64,000 nucleotides of DNA from CAYVQE01 sp964454005 (GTDB lineage: Bacteria; Myxococcota; B64-G9). The position numbers and the translations under genes were made by a program. Location: the NCBI GenBank assembly GCA_964454005.1, contig CAYVQE010000015.1, forward strand, positions 1 to 64,000. The letters are read 5' to 3'. Of this stretch, positions 6,832-16,481 are shown piece by piece. How positions within the stretch are numbered: the stretch's first letter is position 1; each line of letters begins with the position of its first letter. Below the pieces are notes generated by a model. The model did no database searches, had not been told where the DNA came from, and was given only the letters and a program-made list of their open reading frames with translations.

Positions 6832-8415
6832 ATGACGAACCGCAATTGGATGCTGTGCTCGATGCTGGCGGCCGGGCTGGTCTTGGCGGTGGCTCCGCCG
6901 CTGGCCCGCGGCCAGGACGAGGGCGACGAACCGCCGGCCGAACCGCCGGCCGAGCCGCCGGCCGAACCACCGGCCGAGCCGGAGGCCGAGGGCCTGAGCG
7001 AGGAGGAACTGGCCGAGCTGGCCGGGCAGGTCGAGGAGAAGGTGCAGGTCGGCGCCGAGGTCTTCGACGAAGGGGTCAAGCTGTACTACGAGGGCGACTA
7101 TGTCGGCGCGGCCAAACGGCTGTGGCAGTATATGGACGGCAACGAGCCCGGCGCGGACAAGTACGGCTATGCCGAGTACTTCATCGCCCTGTCCTTCAAC
7201 GCCCTGGGCTTGACGCACGCCGCGGTGGAGTACTTCTACAACGTGGCCAAGGACCGCACCAAGCCCGAGCTGCTGCCGGATGCGCTCGGGGCAATCGAGC
7301 GCATCACCCGCAAGCACCCCTTCGACCGCGAACTCATCCTCAAGGATCTGATCTACGACACATCATTCGGCTTCCTGCGGCCGGATCTGCGGCAGTTCGT
7401 CGAGTACCACCAGGGCCTGCTCGACTACCGCAACGGCTTCATCAGCTGGGGCAAGCGGCACTTCGACGCCCTGCCCGAAGGCGGCTACTACTACTACAAG
7501 GCGCGCTACGTGCAGGCGGTCTACGAGCTGGTCAAGTACAACCTGGACGAGGCGCTGGCCCTGTTCCGCAGCATCCTCGAGGCCGACATCGACCAGGTCG
7601 ACGTGGTCAACGACACCCGCCAGAGCGTGGCGCGGATCCTGTTCGAGCAGAAGGAGTACGCCGAAGCCTACGACATGTACGAGACCATCAACGCCCCGAT
7701 CGAAAAGCAGGCTTCGGTGTTCATGGAAGAGGCCTGGACCCAGTACTACCAGAAGAACTACCAGCGGGCCATGGGGCTGCTCTACGCCCTGGAGGCCCCC
7801 TGCTTCTACCGCTACTTCAACCCCGAGAAGTTCATTCTCAAGTCGCTGATCTACAAGAATCTCTGTCATTACAACGTGGCCAAGGACGCGGTGGCCGAGT
7901 TCTTCCGCCAGTACGGCGATGCCGTGCAAGCGGTCTACGATCGGGTGGATCTGGATCGCAACGAGGTGCTGCTGGACGCGGCGCTGCAAGAGCCGGCCCT
8001 GATCGAGTTGGGCGAGTTCCAGCGCCTGCTGGACACCGAGCTGGGGATGTTGGCCAACTTCGACACCGCCTGGAGAGACAGCGGCCTGACCGAGCACCTG
8101 GCCCGCATCTACGACCTCAAGATCCAGGAGGTCAACCGGTTGCTCGAGGTCCGGCTGGACGAGGCGTTGCGCCGGGTGGCCGAGCAGCTGTTGGAGTACG
8201 AGGAACAGATGAACTTGCTGAACTACGAGATCGGGCTGTCGATCTACAAGCGCATCAAGGGCACGCCGGTCGAGAAAGATTCCAAGCGCAAAGAGATCCC
8301 GTACTCCGACGTGCGGGTGTACTACGAGTTCGATGGAGAGTTCTGGAATGACGAGATGCACGACTTCCGCTTCTTCATCGAGGACCGCTGCTTCAGCGAG
8401 GAACGCTGGGAGTAG
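6832..8415 (+). CDS. Exported helical-repeat protein (GltC-like)
   Basis: 527 residues. ATG 6832 is preferred over ATG 6826 because GGGGAG (6817-6822) is 9 bases away. A signal peptide (ending LARGQDEG) is followed by a short tandem PPAE repeat, then an all-helical domain with TPR-like segments such as LYYEGDYVGAAKRLWQY and YFIALSFNALGLTHAAVEYF. Periplasmic or outer-membrane-associated location is inferred. It lies between the paired barrels and a very large TPR protein, the relative position expected for GltC and GltD. The 118-base spacer upstream shows no clear promoter. Rich in Tyr, Glu and Asp, like the next gene. Confidence 0.65.
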   Translation: MTNRNWMLCSMLAAGLVLAVAPPLARGQDEGDEPPAEPPAEPPAEPPAEPEAEGLSEEELAELAGQVEEKVQVGAEVFDEGVKLYYEGDYVGAAKRLWQYMDGNEPGADKYGYAEYFIALSFNALGLTHAAVEYFYNVAKDRTKPELLPDALGAIERITRKHPFDRELILKDLIYDTSFGFLRPDLRQFVEYHQGLLDYRNGFISWGKRHFDALPEGGYYYYKARYVQAVYELVKYNLDEALALFRSILEADIDQVDVVNDTRQSVARILFEQKEYAEAYDMYETINAPIEKQASVFMEEAWTQYYQKNYQRAMGLLYALEAPCFYRYFNPEKFILKSLIYKNLCHYNVAKDAVAEFFRQYGDAVQAVYDRVDLDRNEVLLDAALQEPALIELGEFQRLLDTELGMLANFDTAWRDSGLTEHLARIYDLKIQEVNRLLEVRLDEALRRVAEQLLEYEEQMNLLNYEIGLSIYKRIKGTPVEKDSKRKEIPYSDVRVYYEFDGEFWNDEMHDFRFFIEDRCFSEERWE

Positions 8416-8434
8416 CCCGGCACCGGGAGCTGCC

Positions 8435-11400
8435 ATGAGCCGCATCGCCAAGCAGGTTGCGCCGGCGCTCGTGCTGGCCGTGTTGTGTCCCTGGCTGTTC
8501 GCCTTCTCCTTGACCGACGGAGCCGAGGAGAAGGCCGAGTTCATCGAAGGGCTGCGGCGCGACATCATCAAGGTGGATCACTCGATCGAGGTCACCAAGG
8601 ACCTGATCAAGAAGTCCAAGGGAGCCAAGTTCCTGCCGGACATCATCTTCCGCCTGGCCGAGCTCTACGTGGAGAAGTCGCGGCTGGTCTACTACCTGGA
8701 GGTGGAGACCCGGGGCCAGCAGGCCGCCTCGTCGGCCGAGGCCAAGCTGCTGAAGAACGAGGCCATCACCGTCTACAACGATGTGTTGAAGAACTTCCCG
8801 GAGTACCGCTACGCCGACAAGGTGCTCTTCTTCATGGGACACGAGTACCACGAGCTGGGCATGCACGAGGACATGCTCGACACCTACAAGAAGCTCGTGG
8901 AGGAATACCCCAAGAGCACCCTGCTGCTGGAGGCGCTCTACATCATCGGCGACTACTACTTCAACCGGGACAAGCTCGACGAGGCCGAGGAGCACTTCAA
9001 GAAGATCCTCGAGTACCGCGAGTCGCCCATCCACGACATGGCCCGCTACAAGCTGGCCTGGGTGGCCATCAATCGGGCCCGGATCGAGAAGAAGTACTGG
9101 AAGGTGGCGCTGAAGCTGTTCGAGAAAGTGGTGCTCAGCGGCAACACCCGGGGCGAGGTCGATGTCGACCTGCACAAATCGGTCAACATCCGGCTCGAGG
9201 CGCTCAACGGCATCGTCTTCTGCTACACCGAGGTCTACAAGCCCAAGATGGCGCTGCAGTACTTCCGCAAGCTGGCCGACTCCAAGAACGTCTACCTGCA
9301 CGCGCTGGAAAAGCTGGCCAACCGCTACTTCATCAAGGAGCAGTTCGGCAACGCTGCGATGATGTACCGGCGCATCATCGATCTATCGAATGACGTCGAG
9401 AAGAACCTGGATTACGCCCAGCGGGTCTACGACGCGTCGACCTTCTCCAAGAAGAAGGACAAGGTCGACGAGGACGTGCGCGCGCTGGTCAAGGCGGCCA
9501 GCAAGTACACCTACTCGTGGCGCATCCCCGACAGCGAGAAGAAGCAGCTGGCCAAGGAGTTCGAGGTCTACGCGCGCGACATCGTGACCAAGCTGCACCT
9601 GCTGGCCCAGAAGCGCGATGAGAAGCGGGCCTTCCGCATCGCCGCCCGGGCCTACGACAACTACCTGTCGTTTTTCGACTACTCGGAGGAGCTGCAGGAG
9701 GTCAAGTTCAACCACGCCGAGTCGCTGTACCACTCGGAGCAGTACCTGAAATCCGCCCGGGCCTACGAGGACATCGTGCGCGACATGGAGGAGAGCAAGG
9801 AGCGCAAGGAGACGCTCTACTCCTGCATCCAGTCCTTCCAGTACGCCCTGGCCGAGGCCAAGTACCTCAGCCGCTTCGAGCTGGTCGAGGCGCGCCAGGG
9901 GCTGAAACAGCTCGGCGCCTACTACGTCAAGAAGTACCCCAAGGACGAAAAGGTCCCCACCATCAAGTTCAACGTCGCCCGCATGTTCTACGACCAGGGC
10001 GAGTACGAGGAAGCCATCGAGTCATTCCTCGAGTACATCAAGCAGTACCCGGCCCACTCCGAGGTGCCGGTGGCCGGCCACCTGGTGCTCGACTCCTACA
10101 AGCAGCTCGAAGACTACGCCGGGCTGGCTGAGCAGGGGCGGGCCTTAGTCTCCGACCCCAACATCAAGGACGCGGAGTTCAAGAAGGAAGTGGCGGCCAT
10201 CATCGAGTCGGCCGAGAACCGGGAGCTGGACCAGAAGACCCTGGAAGTGACCAAGGAAGGCGGCGATGCGGTCGAGGCGCTGCTGCAGTACGCCGGCACC
10301 GTCTCGGGCGGTCAGGCCGAGGAGGCCATCTACCGCTCCTTCGTCATGGCCAAGGAAAAGCGCAATATCGAAATGGCCTTCAAGGCCGGCGCCCAGATCG
10401 CCTCGCAGTACGAGAAATCGAAGCACCTCAAGGACGTCTACGCCACGCTGGGCAACTTCTCGGCCCAGATGGCCGACTTCGAGCGCGCTGCGGCGCTCTA
10501 CGAAGACTTCTTCAAGCGCTTCCCGAACCAGCCCGAGGCCCGTGAGGCGATGCGGGCGGCGGCGTCGTTCCAGAGCTACCTGGGCAACTACCGCAAGGCC
10601 ATCAAGGCCTACCGCCAGCTGTCGGAGAAGGCCCGCGGCGACCAGAAAGGACGTTTGCTCGTCGAGATCGCCGATGCCTACGCCAAGCTCAACGACTGGC
10701 GGATGGTGCTGGCCACCGCTTCCCAGGCGGTGTCCGAGCTGCCTTCCAGCGTCAAGGCCCAGCTGCTGCTGGGCAAGGCCCAGGAGCAGCTGGGCAAGAT
10801 CGAGCAGGCCAAGAACTCTTTCATGGCGGCGGCCACTTCCGGCGGCCAGGACGACCTGGCCATCTCGGCCGAGGCCCAGTTCCGGCTGGCCGAGATCCTG
10901 CTCGACGACTTCCGCAAGATCCGCTTCGGTGCCGGCCAGGAGGACGTGGCCGTCATCCAGAACAAGATGCAACTGGCCCAGATGATCGATCAGTTCCTGG
11001 CCGGCGTGGTCGAGTTGAAGAATCCCCAGTGGGCCATCGCCGCGCTGTACCGGCTGGCCGACATGTACGAGGAGTTCGCCAGCTTTCTGGCCGACGCGCC
11101 GGTGCCCGCCGACCTGACCGATGAGCAGAAGCAGCAGTACAAGCAGATGATCGAGCAGCAGGTCGATGCCCAGAAGCAGCAGGCCAAGACCTACCTGGAC
11201 GCCTGTCGGCAGGCGGTTCGAAGCAAGAAGGTGTTCGGCAAGTACGCCATGGCCTGCATCACCGGCGAGCTATCGGCCACCGCCGAGCAGACCTCGCGGC
11301 GGCGCGGCAGCCGGGTGACCGGCGAGCGGGTCGACGCGCTCAAAGCCAAGCTGCTCAAAAACCCCAATGATCTTGACACGCTGGATGAACTGGCCATGTT

Positions 11401-11743
11401 GGCGCTGGCCGGCGGTGACCTGCACTACGCCCAGCTGGTACTGAGTAAAGCGCTGGAGATCGACGAGAACCGGGCTTCCTCGACGAATTTGATGGGCGCG
11501 GTGGAGCAGTACCGGGGAAACGATCAGGACGCTTACGATCTCTACAATCAGGCCAGCAAGCTCGATCGTCAATACTTGCCGGCCCGGTTGAACATGGCGG
11601 GTCTGTTCATCAAGTACCGAGACGAAGCGCGGGCCAAGGCGGTGTTGAAGAACGTCGCGGGCAAGGCCAAGACCGCCGATCTGTCGAGCTCGGCCATCCA
11701 CCCGTCCGCCAAGCAGGCGCTGAGCGCGCTGCGCATCCGGTAG
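8435..11743 (+). CDS. Very large exported TPR protein (GltD/AgmU-like)
   Basis: 1102 residues. ATG 8435 (GGGAG 5 bases upstream) is chosen; an in-frame start at 8333 lies inside the previous gene. Signal peptide about 1-25, then almost continuous alpha-helical hairpins of TPR/tol-pal (YbgF-like) type, for example YEEAIESFLEYIKQYP, FERAAALYEDFFKRFP and, near the C-terminus, LHYAQLVLSKALEIDE. Size, export signal and TPR content match AgmU/GltD of Myxococcus, a periplasmic gliding protein of about 1200 residues. Nineteen bases separate it from the preceding gene. Its large solenoid probably scaffolds the complex between inner and outer membranes. The identification is by architecture and order, not alignment. 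Confidence 0.7.
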   Translation: MSRIAKQVAPALVLAVLCPWLFAFSLTDGAEEKAEFIEGLRRDIIKVDHSIEVTKDLIKKSKGAKFLPDIIFRLAELYVEKSRLVYYLEVETRGQQAASSAEAKLLKNEAITVYNDVLKNFPEYRYADKVLFFMGHEYHELGMHEDMLDTYKKLVEEYPKSTLLLEALYIIGDYYFNRDKLDEAEEHFKKILEYRESPIHDMARYKLAWVAINRARIEKKYWKVALKLFEKVVLSGNTRGEVDVDLHKSVNIRLEALNGIVFCYTEVYKPKMALQYFRKLADSKNVYLHALEKLANRYFIKEQFGNAAMMYRRIIDLSNDVEKNLDYAQRVYDASTFSKKKDKVDEDVRALVKAASKYTYSWRIPDSEKKQLAKEFEVYARDIVTKLHLLAQKRDEKRAFRIAARAYDNYLSFFDYSEELQEVKFNHAESLYHSEQYLKSARAYEDIVRDMEESKERKETLYSCIQSFQYALAEAKYLSRFELVEARQGLKQLGAYYVKKYPKDEKVPTIKFNVARMFYDQGEYEEAIESFLEYIKQYPAHSEVPVAGHLVLDSYKQLEDYAGLAEQGRALVSDPNIKDAEFKKEVAAIIESAENRELDQKTLEVTKEGGDAVEALLQYAGTVSGGQAEEAIYRSFVMAKEKRNIEMAFKAGAQIASQYEKSKHLKDVYATLGNFSAQMADFERAAALYEDFFKRFPNQPEAREAMRAAASFQSYLGNYRKAIKAYRQLSEKARGDQKGRLLVEIADAYAKLNDWRMVLATASQAVSELPSSVKAQLLLGKAQEQLGKIEQAKNSFMAAATSGGQDDLAISAEAQFRLAEILLDDFRKIRFGAGQEDVAVIQNKMQLAQMIDQFLAGVVELKNPQWAIAALYRLADMYEEFASFLADAPVPADLTDEQKQQYKQMIEQQVDAQKQQAKTYLDACRQAVRSKKVFGKYAMACITGELSATAEQTSRRRGSRVTGERVDALKAKLLKNPNDLDTLDELAMLALAGGDLHYAQLVLSKALEIDENRASSTNLMGAVEQYRGNDQDAYDLYNQASKLDRQYLPARLNMAGLFIKYRDEARAKAVLKNVAGKAKTADLSSSAIHPSAKQALSALRIR

Positions 11744-11764
11744 GGTGCCGAGGGAGGAGAGACG

Positions 11765-12418
11765 ATGCGCACCGACAAGACCTCGATCTTCTGCGCGGCG
11801 GTGTTCGTCGCCGCGGTGATCGGCGGTGCCGCCGGCTGCGGCCCGTCGCTGTCGCATACGGTGCCGGATGATCTGCTCAAGCGGCTGCCCAAGAGCAGCC
11901 AGCGCTCGGTCTACCAGGCGCGGACCGTGGTGACCATCGCCATCGACCGCAAGGGCGCAATCAAGCGCAAGGTCGACAACAGCCTGCGCGAGATCGATCG
12001 CATCCGGGAGAAGATCGCGGAGGCCGAGAAGCGCCTGGACAAGGCCAGCGGCAACAAGAAGGCCCACATCGCGCTCGAGATCACCATGCTGGAAGCCAAG
12101 ATCGACTACCTGGAAGAAGTGCTCGACCACCAGGACATCCGGGCCGAGCTGGCCGAGTGGGAGCTGGCATTGGCCAAGGCCCAGTTCGAGCTGTCCAAGG
12201 CGCAGCTGGTGAAGAAGCACTCGATCGCGTTTTCCGGCGACTTGGCCGATTTCGAGCAACAGGTCCAGGAGCTCAAGGCCGACGTGGCCGCCAAGCGCAA
12301 GGCGGTCGAAGCCGAGGCGGCCGAGCTGAAGCAGGAGGAGGAGATCTGGCTAAGCGCCAAGAAGCGCTACTACTCGGCCATCGGTGAGTCGTCCAAGGGC
12401 TGGTGGACCGAGCATTGA
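11765..12418 (+). CDS. Coiled-coil lipoprotein of the Glt-like cluster
   Basis: 217 residues. Signal peptide with lipobox AAGC (Cys about residue 25), so a lipid-anchored envelope protein. Residues about 60-205 are a long charged coiled coil (heptads such as IDRIREKIAEAEKRLDKA), ending in a short aromatic tail. GAGGAG precedes the ATG. Only 21 bases separate it from the large TPR gene and 44 from the next, so co-transcription is very likely. Not recognised by family; a spacer or clamp role in the periplasm is possible. Confidence 0.7.
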   Translation: MRTDKTSIFCAAVFVAAVIGGAAGCGPSLSHTVPDDLLKRLPKSSQRSVYQARTVVTIAIDRKGAIKRKVDNSLREIDRIREKIAEAEKRLDKASGNKKAHIALEITMLEAKIDYLEEVLDHQDIRAELAEWELALAKAQFELSKAQLVKKHSIAFSGDLADFEQQVQELKADVAAKRKAVEAEAAELKQEEEIWLSAKKRYYSAIGESSKGWWTEH

Positions 12419-12462
12419 GCCGCACCGGCGGTGGCCGCGGTGGTCTGAGACGGGAGTGGGCG

Positions 12463-14517
12463 ATGAGGGCAGCTCAGCGGATATTCTTGGCGGCGGCAGT
12501 CGCGGGATCGTGGTTGGTGGCCGCGCCGATCCACGGGCAAACGGCCGACCAGGCCGGCGGCGAAGGTCGGTCGGCGGCCACGGACGTGAAAAAGCGCGAG
12601 GCCAAGCAGGATGCGGTGCTGCGCGATGACGTCGAGCTCAAGGCCGATGAGTCGCTGCTCGAGGTGATCCGCGACTACCGCGAGATGATCGAGCAGAACC
12701 CCCGCGATACCGAGCTGCACTTCACCCTGGCGCTGGCCTACCACTCCCAGGGCGACTATGAGAACGCCGAGAAGTACTACAAGTCCACCATCGAGATCGA
12801 TCCGCTGGACATCGACGCCAGGCTCAATCTGGGCGCTCTGTTGCAGCTGCAAGGGCGCTACCGGGAGGCCATCGCCCGCTACAAGGAGACCATCGCCAAG
12901 CATCCCGAGGTGGTCGAGGCCTACTTCAACCTGGGCGTGGTCTACACCAAGATGGGCCGGCTCGGTCTGGCCCAGGCGGCCTACCGCACCGCCACCGAGG
13001 TCGAACCCGGTTTTGCCCTGGCGCACTTTCAGCTGGCCGACCTCTACCACCGCCAGCTCGACTTCGACGCTGCCGAGCAGGCCTACCGGGCGGCCATCAA
13101 GGTCGAGCCGGCCTTCGCCGACGCCTTCAACAACCTGGCCAACCTGTATTACGAGCACGGCAAACCGGGCCGGGCCGCCGGTCTGTTCCAGAAGGCCATC
13201 CGCATCGAGCAGCAGAACCCCGAGTACCGCTACAATCTGGGGCTGGCTTGCTTCAAGCTGAACCGGATCGACGACGCCATCGCCTCTTACCGCCGCGCCA
13301 TCGAACTCGATCCCGAGTACGCCGAGGCCTACAACAACCTGGGCGTGGCGCTGGAGCGCAAGGGCGAGCGGGACAAGATGATCGAGGTCTATCAGAAGGC
13401 CTGCGAGCTCGATCCCAAGTATGTCGAGGCGCACTTCAACCTGGGGCTGACTTACTTCGACGAGAACAAGTGGAAGCAGGCGATCGACAAGTTCCGCGAG
13501 GTGCTGTTCATCGACAAGAAGTACGCCGATGCCCACGCCTACCTGGGCGAGGCGCTCTACCAGACGGGCAACATCAAAGAGGCCATGCGGCATTTCAAGG
13601 ATGCCATCGGTATCAATCCGGGCAAGGCCGAGTTCCGCGCTCGCATGGGCATCGTCTACATCGAGGAGGGCAAGCTGGAAGAGGCCGAGAAGGCGTTCAA
13701 GCAGGCCCTGGCCATCGATCCCGAGGACGCCAACGCCCGCGCCGATCTGGCCCGCACCCTGTTGGCCAAGGGCGAGACCGACAAGGCCATCGACGAGTTC
13801 CGCCAGGCGGTGCGGTTGAACCCCAACCTGGTCGACGCCCACCAGAAGCTGGCCGAGCTGTACGCCGAACGCGACGATTTCGAAAACGCCATCACCCATG
13901 CCAAGAAGGTGGTCGAACTCGACGCCGAGCGGGTCGCGGCCCGGTTGACCCTGGGCGACCTGTACCGCGGGCGCGGGTTGATGGATCTGGCCGCAGCCGA
14001 GTACAAGGCGGCCATCGAGTTCGACGAGAAGAACGCCGCCGCCTACCACCGGATGGCCGAGGTGTTCTCTAACCGGGGCAACCTGGACGAGGAGATCCGC
14101 TACCTGCGCCGGGCGCTGGACCGCGACCCCGAGCTGGCCGCGGCCCGCTGCGACCTGGGCGTGGCGCTGTACAACCGGAACAAGATGAAGCCGGCCATCG
14201 AGCAGCTGCAAAAGGCCGTCGAGACCGATCCGGAGCTGGCCCGGGGCCACTACTACCTGGCCATCCTCTACTACCAGAAGGCCTTCACCAGCCGGGCCCG
14301 CAAGAAGCGCCACCTGCGCCGTTCCGTCGGCGCGTTCCAGAAGGCCATCGAGCTCAAGCCCGAGTTCGCCCAGGCCCACCACAAGCTGGGCAAGGTCTAC
14401 GCCGAGCTCGGCCAGCGCAAGCGCGCCCGGGCCGCCTACGAGAAGGCCCTGGAGCTGGCCCCCGACCTGTCCGAGGCCAAGCTGGATCTGGAACGGCTGA
14501 AGAAAAAGAGCGAGTGA
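12463..14517 (+). CDS. Exported 17-repeat TPR protein (GltE/AglT-like)
   Basis: 684 residues. ATG 12463 (GGGAG just upstream, then a signal peptide ending APIHGQT) is preferred over an in-frame start at 12403. From about residue 75 to the end I count 17 TPR units, most with the canonical ending A-x-E/D-x-x-P (LELAPD, IELDPE). It forms an extended superhelix for protein-protein contacts. AglT/GltE is a TPR component of the Myxococcus gliding complex and the gene order suggests an equivalent, but TPR similarity alone is weak evidence. It is the last gene of the cluster; two stem-loops follow. Confidence 0.65.
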   Translation: MRAAQRIFLAAAVAGSWLVAAPIHGQTADQAGGEGRSAATDVKKREAKQDAVLRDDVELKADESLLEVIRDYREMIEQNPRDTELHFTLALAYHSQGDYENAEKYYKSTIEIDPLDIDARLNLGALLQLQGRYREAIARYKETIAKHPEVVEAYFNLGVVYTKMGRLGLAQAAYRTATEVEPGFALAHFQLADLYHRQLDFDAAEQAYRAAIKVEPAFADAFNNLANLYYEHGKPGRAAGLFQKAIRIEQQNPEYRYNLGLACFKLNRIDDAIASYRRAIELDPEYAEAYNNLGVALERKGERDKMIEVYQKACELDPKYVEAHFNLGLTYFDENKWKQAIDKFREVLFIDKKYADAHAYLGEALYQTGNIKEAMRHFKDAIGINPGKAEFRARMGIVYIEEGKLEEAEKAFKQALAIDPEDANARADLARTLLAKGETDKAIDEFRQAVRLNPNLVDAHQKLAELYAERDDFENAITHAKKVVELDAERVAARLTLGDLYRGRGLMDLAAAEYKAAIEFDEKNAAAYHRMAEVFSNRGNLDEEIRYLRRALDRDPELAAARCDLGVALYNRNKMKPAIEQLQKAVETDPELARGHYYLAILYYQKAFTSRARKKRHLRRSVGAFQKAIELKPEFAQAHHKLGKVYAELGQRKRARAAYEKALELAPDLSEAKLDLERLKKKSE

Positions 14518-14558
14518 ACCGCCGGACTACTGGACGGGTAAGTGCCCACCCCCAATGT

Positions 14559-14604
14559 CGGCGCGCTGATGCGCGCCGCGCGAGCGAGCCGTCGTTCGCT
14601 CGCG
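14559..14604. terminator. Tandem stem-loops between convergent genes
   Basis: Two adjacent hairpins. CGGCGCGC (14559-14566) with a TGAT loop pairs perfectly with 14571-14578. CGCGAGCGA (14579-14587) pairs with 14596-14604 across an 8-base loop. Neither has a good U-run, but the position between the Glt-like operon and the convergent SDR gene suggests a bidirectional stop or RNA stabiliser. Confidence 0.5.
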
Positions 14605-14656
14605 ACAGTGTTTCCAGCCACTTGGCGATGGTTGCCGTGAACGCTTACCCGGACGG

Positions 14657-15730
14657 TTACATCCGGGGCAGCCAGCGCTGCTGCTGATACCAGGCGATGG
14701 ATTCGGCCCAGCCGTGTTCGATCGAGGGGTAGCGGGGCTTGAAGCCGGTGTCGGCCAGCTTGTCGTTGAGCAGCAGGAAGTGGCGGTGGGCGTAAGTCAG
14801 CGCGGCCGCGTCGAGGCGCGGTTGGAAGGCGCGCACCAGATCGTGCTCGGTGCACAGCCGGTCCCAGATGCGCTCGAAGGTGCCGTTGAGCCCGTCGAAC
14901 AAAAAACCGGCCCGCGCCAGCAGCGGCGCGGCCTGGCGCATGACGCCCATGGGCGGGTAGGGCAACTCGAAGGCCGGCTCCAGCCCGTAGACCCTGAGGC
15001 TGTGGCTGACCAGATCGCCGAAGCCGATGGCGTCGTCGTCGGCCACGTTGTAGGCCTCGCCGGGTTGGCCGGTCTCGAGCAGGTGCGCGGCGGCGGCGGC
15101 CACGTCGTCGACGTGCACCCAGTTGATCCGTGGGCCGCCGCGCAGCCCGACCACCCGTGACAGGCTGGCCTGCAGCACCGGCGCCAGGCAGGCCAGGCTG
15201 GCGCCCAGGTGGCGCGTGCCCGGGCCGTAGATCAGCGACGGCCGCAGGATGACGGCCTCCGGTCCGGCGCCCGTCTGGGATTGCAGGAAGGCCTCGGCGA
15301 GCTGCTTGGAGCGCTCGTAGCCGTTGTTGGCCTCGAGCGGATCCGACTCGCGGTAGGTGCCGGTGGCCGACAAGCGATAGACGGTGCCGGCACTCAGGTA
15401 GACGAAGCGCCGCACCCCGGCTGCAGCCGCCGACCGGTAGAGCGCCATGGTCGCCTCGACGTTGATCGCCGCCAGTTGCTCGAGCCCGGCGCTCAGGTCG
15501 ACCGCAGCCGCGGTGTGGATCACCCGATCGGCGCCCCGCAGCAGCCGGTCGAGACCCTTGTTTTCGGTCAAGTCGGCGGGGCGAACCAGCAGATCGCGCC
15601 GGCGGCCGGGCAAGGCGGTCTGCGCCCGATCGGTGGCGATGACCCGCTCGCCCGCGGTGTGGAAGCGGTGCACCAGCGCCGAGCCGACCGCGCCGGCCGC
15701 GCCGGTGACCAGGATGGCGGGGCGGGGCAC
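14657..15730 (-). CDS. NAD(P)-dependent epimerase / 3-beta-HSD-like extended SDR
   Basis: 357 residues. The open frame extends further upstream, but GTG at 15730, 14 bases after the end of tsaC and preceded by GGCGGAG, puts the dinucleotide-binding motif at the very N-terminus (ILVTGAAGAVGSALV, the GxxGxxG Rossmann signature). The catalytic Tyr-x-x-x-Lys is seen in NGYERSKQ. Extended SDRs of this type act on nucleotide sugars or sterol-like substrates; the substrate cannot be told. Conserved features NWVHVDDVA and YNVADDDA fit this family. It is transcribed with tsaC. Confidence 0.8.
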   Translation of the reverse strand: MPRPAILVTGAAGAVGSALVHRFHTAGERVIATDRAQTALPGRRRDLLVRPADLTENKGLDRLLRGADRVIHTAAAVDLSAGLEQLAAINVEATMALYRSAAAAGVRRFVYLSAGTVYRLSATGTYRESDPLEANNGYERSKQLAEAFLQSQTGAGPEAVILRPSLIYGPGTRHLGASLACLAPVLQASLSRVVGLRGGPRINWVHVDDVAAAAAHLLETGQPGEAYNVADDDAIGFGDLVSHSLRVYGLEPAFELPYPPMGVMRQAAPLLARAGFLFDGLNGTFERIWDRLCTEHDLVRAFQPRLDAAALTYAHRHFLLLNDKLADTGFKPRYPSIEHGWAESIAWYQQQRWLPRM

Positions 15731-15743
15731 CGGGCTCTCCGCC

Positions 15744-16355
15744 TCAGGCCGCCAGCCAGTCGATCGGGCCCTTGCCCTCGCGGATGACGTAAGGGGTCTC
15801 GCTGGACAGGTCGATGACCGTGGAGGGCACGTTGGGCAAGGCACCGCCGTCGACCACCAGATCGAGCACCTTGCCCATCTTCTGGTCGATCTCCCGCGGG
15901 TCGCAGATCGGCGACATGTCGCTGACATTGGCGCTGGTGGTGATGATGGGGTGCATCAGCTCCTGCACCAGAGCCAGGCAGATGGGGTTGTCCGGCATCC
16001 GGATGCCCACCGTGCGCCGCTTGGACATCATGATGCGCGGGACCTCCTTGGTGGCCTCCAGGATGAAGGTATAGGGCCCCGGCAGGTGCTTGCGCATGAT
16101 CCGGTAGGCCGTATCGGTCACCTGGGCGTAGCGGCTGATGTCCTTCAAATCGGAGCAGATGAAGCTCAGCGGCTTCTTGCGCGAGCGATCCTTGAGCTGG
16201 TAGATGCGCTCGATGCCGGACTTGGAGAAGATATCGCAGCCGATGCCGTAAACGGTATCGGTCGGGTACGAGATGACCGCGCCCTGTGCCAGGGCTTCGA
16301 CCACGCGACGGACCAGCCGGGGCTGTGGATGCCTCGGATTCATCTGGATGATCAT
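15744..16355 (-). CDS. tsaC: L-threonylcarbamoyladenylate synthase (TsaC/YrdC family)
   Basis: 203 residues. Makes threonylcarbamoyl-AMP for the t6A37 tRNA modification; the transferase partner TsaD is also in this window (47758). Start: ATG 16355 has GGAGG 8 bases upstream; an in-frame start at 16388 does not. The YrdC core is clear: SYPTDTVYGIGCD, KDRSRKKPLSFI, LPGPYTFIL, TVGIRMPD and TTSANVS. There is no C-terminal Sua5 domain, so it is the short form. A YrdC-like paralogue (YciO) is the main alternative. Confidence 0.88.
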   Translation of the reverse strand: MIIQMNPRHPQPRLVRRVVEALAQGAVISYPTDTVYGIGCDIFSKSGIERIYQLKDRSRKKPLSFICSDLKDISRYAQVTDTAYRIMRKHLPGPYTFILEATKEVPRIMMSKRRTVGIRMPDNPICLALVQELMHPIITTSANVSDMSPICDPREIDQKMGKVLDLVVDGGALPNVPSTVIDLSSETPYVIREGKGPIDWLAA

Positions 16356-16454
16356 GCGCTGTACCTCCGTGACCTGCTGAGGTTCCACATGCCGGAACGG
16401 CGCGGCGGCAAGGCTGCTCAGGTGGCCGCCCGGCTCGAGAGCCGACGCGGGGCA

Positions 16455-16481
16455 GCCGCCCCGCGCAGGGGCGGCGATTTT
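16455..16481. repeat. Perfect inverted repeat in the tsaC upstream region
   Basis: GCCGCCCC (16455-16462), a 5-base loop, and GGGGCGGC (16468-16475), followed on the plus strand by ATTTTAT. This looks like a terminator in the plus direction, but no plus-strand gene lies upstream. It overlaps the expected start of the tsaC transcript. Confidence 0.45.

Noticed and set aside
12370..14382. 670-residue open frame on the minus strand
   Set aside because: It is the antisense shadow of the TPR gene; it is Leu/Val/Gly-rich and lacks family motifs, while the plus frame shows 17 clear TPRs.
16455..16481. Plus-strand intrinsic terminator
   Set aside because: No plus-strand gene ends upstream; kept only as an inverted repeat.
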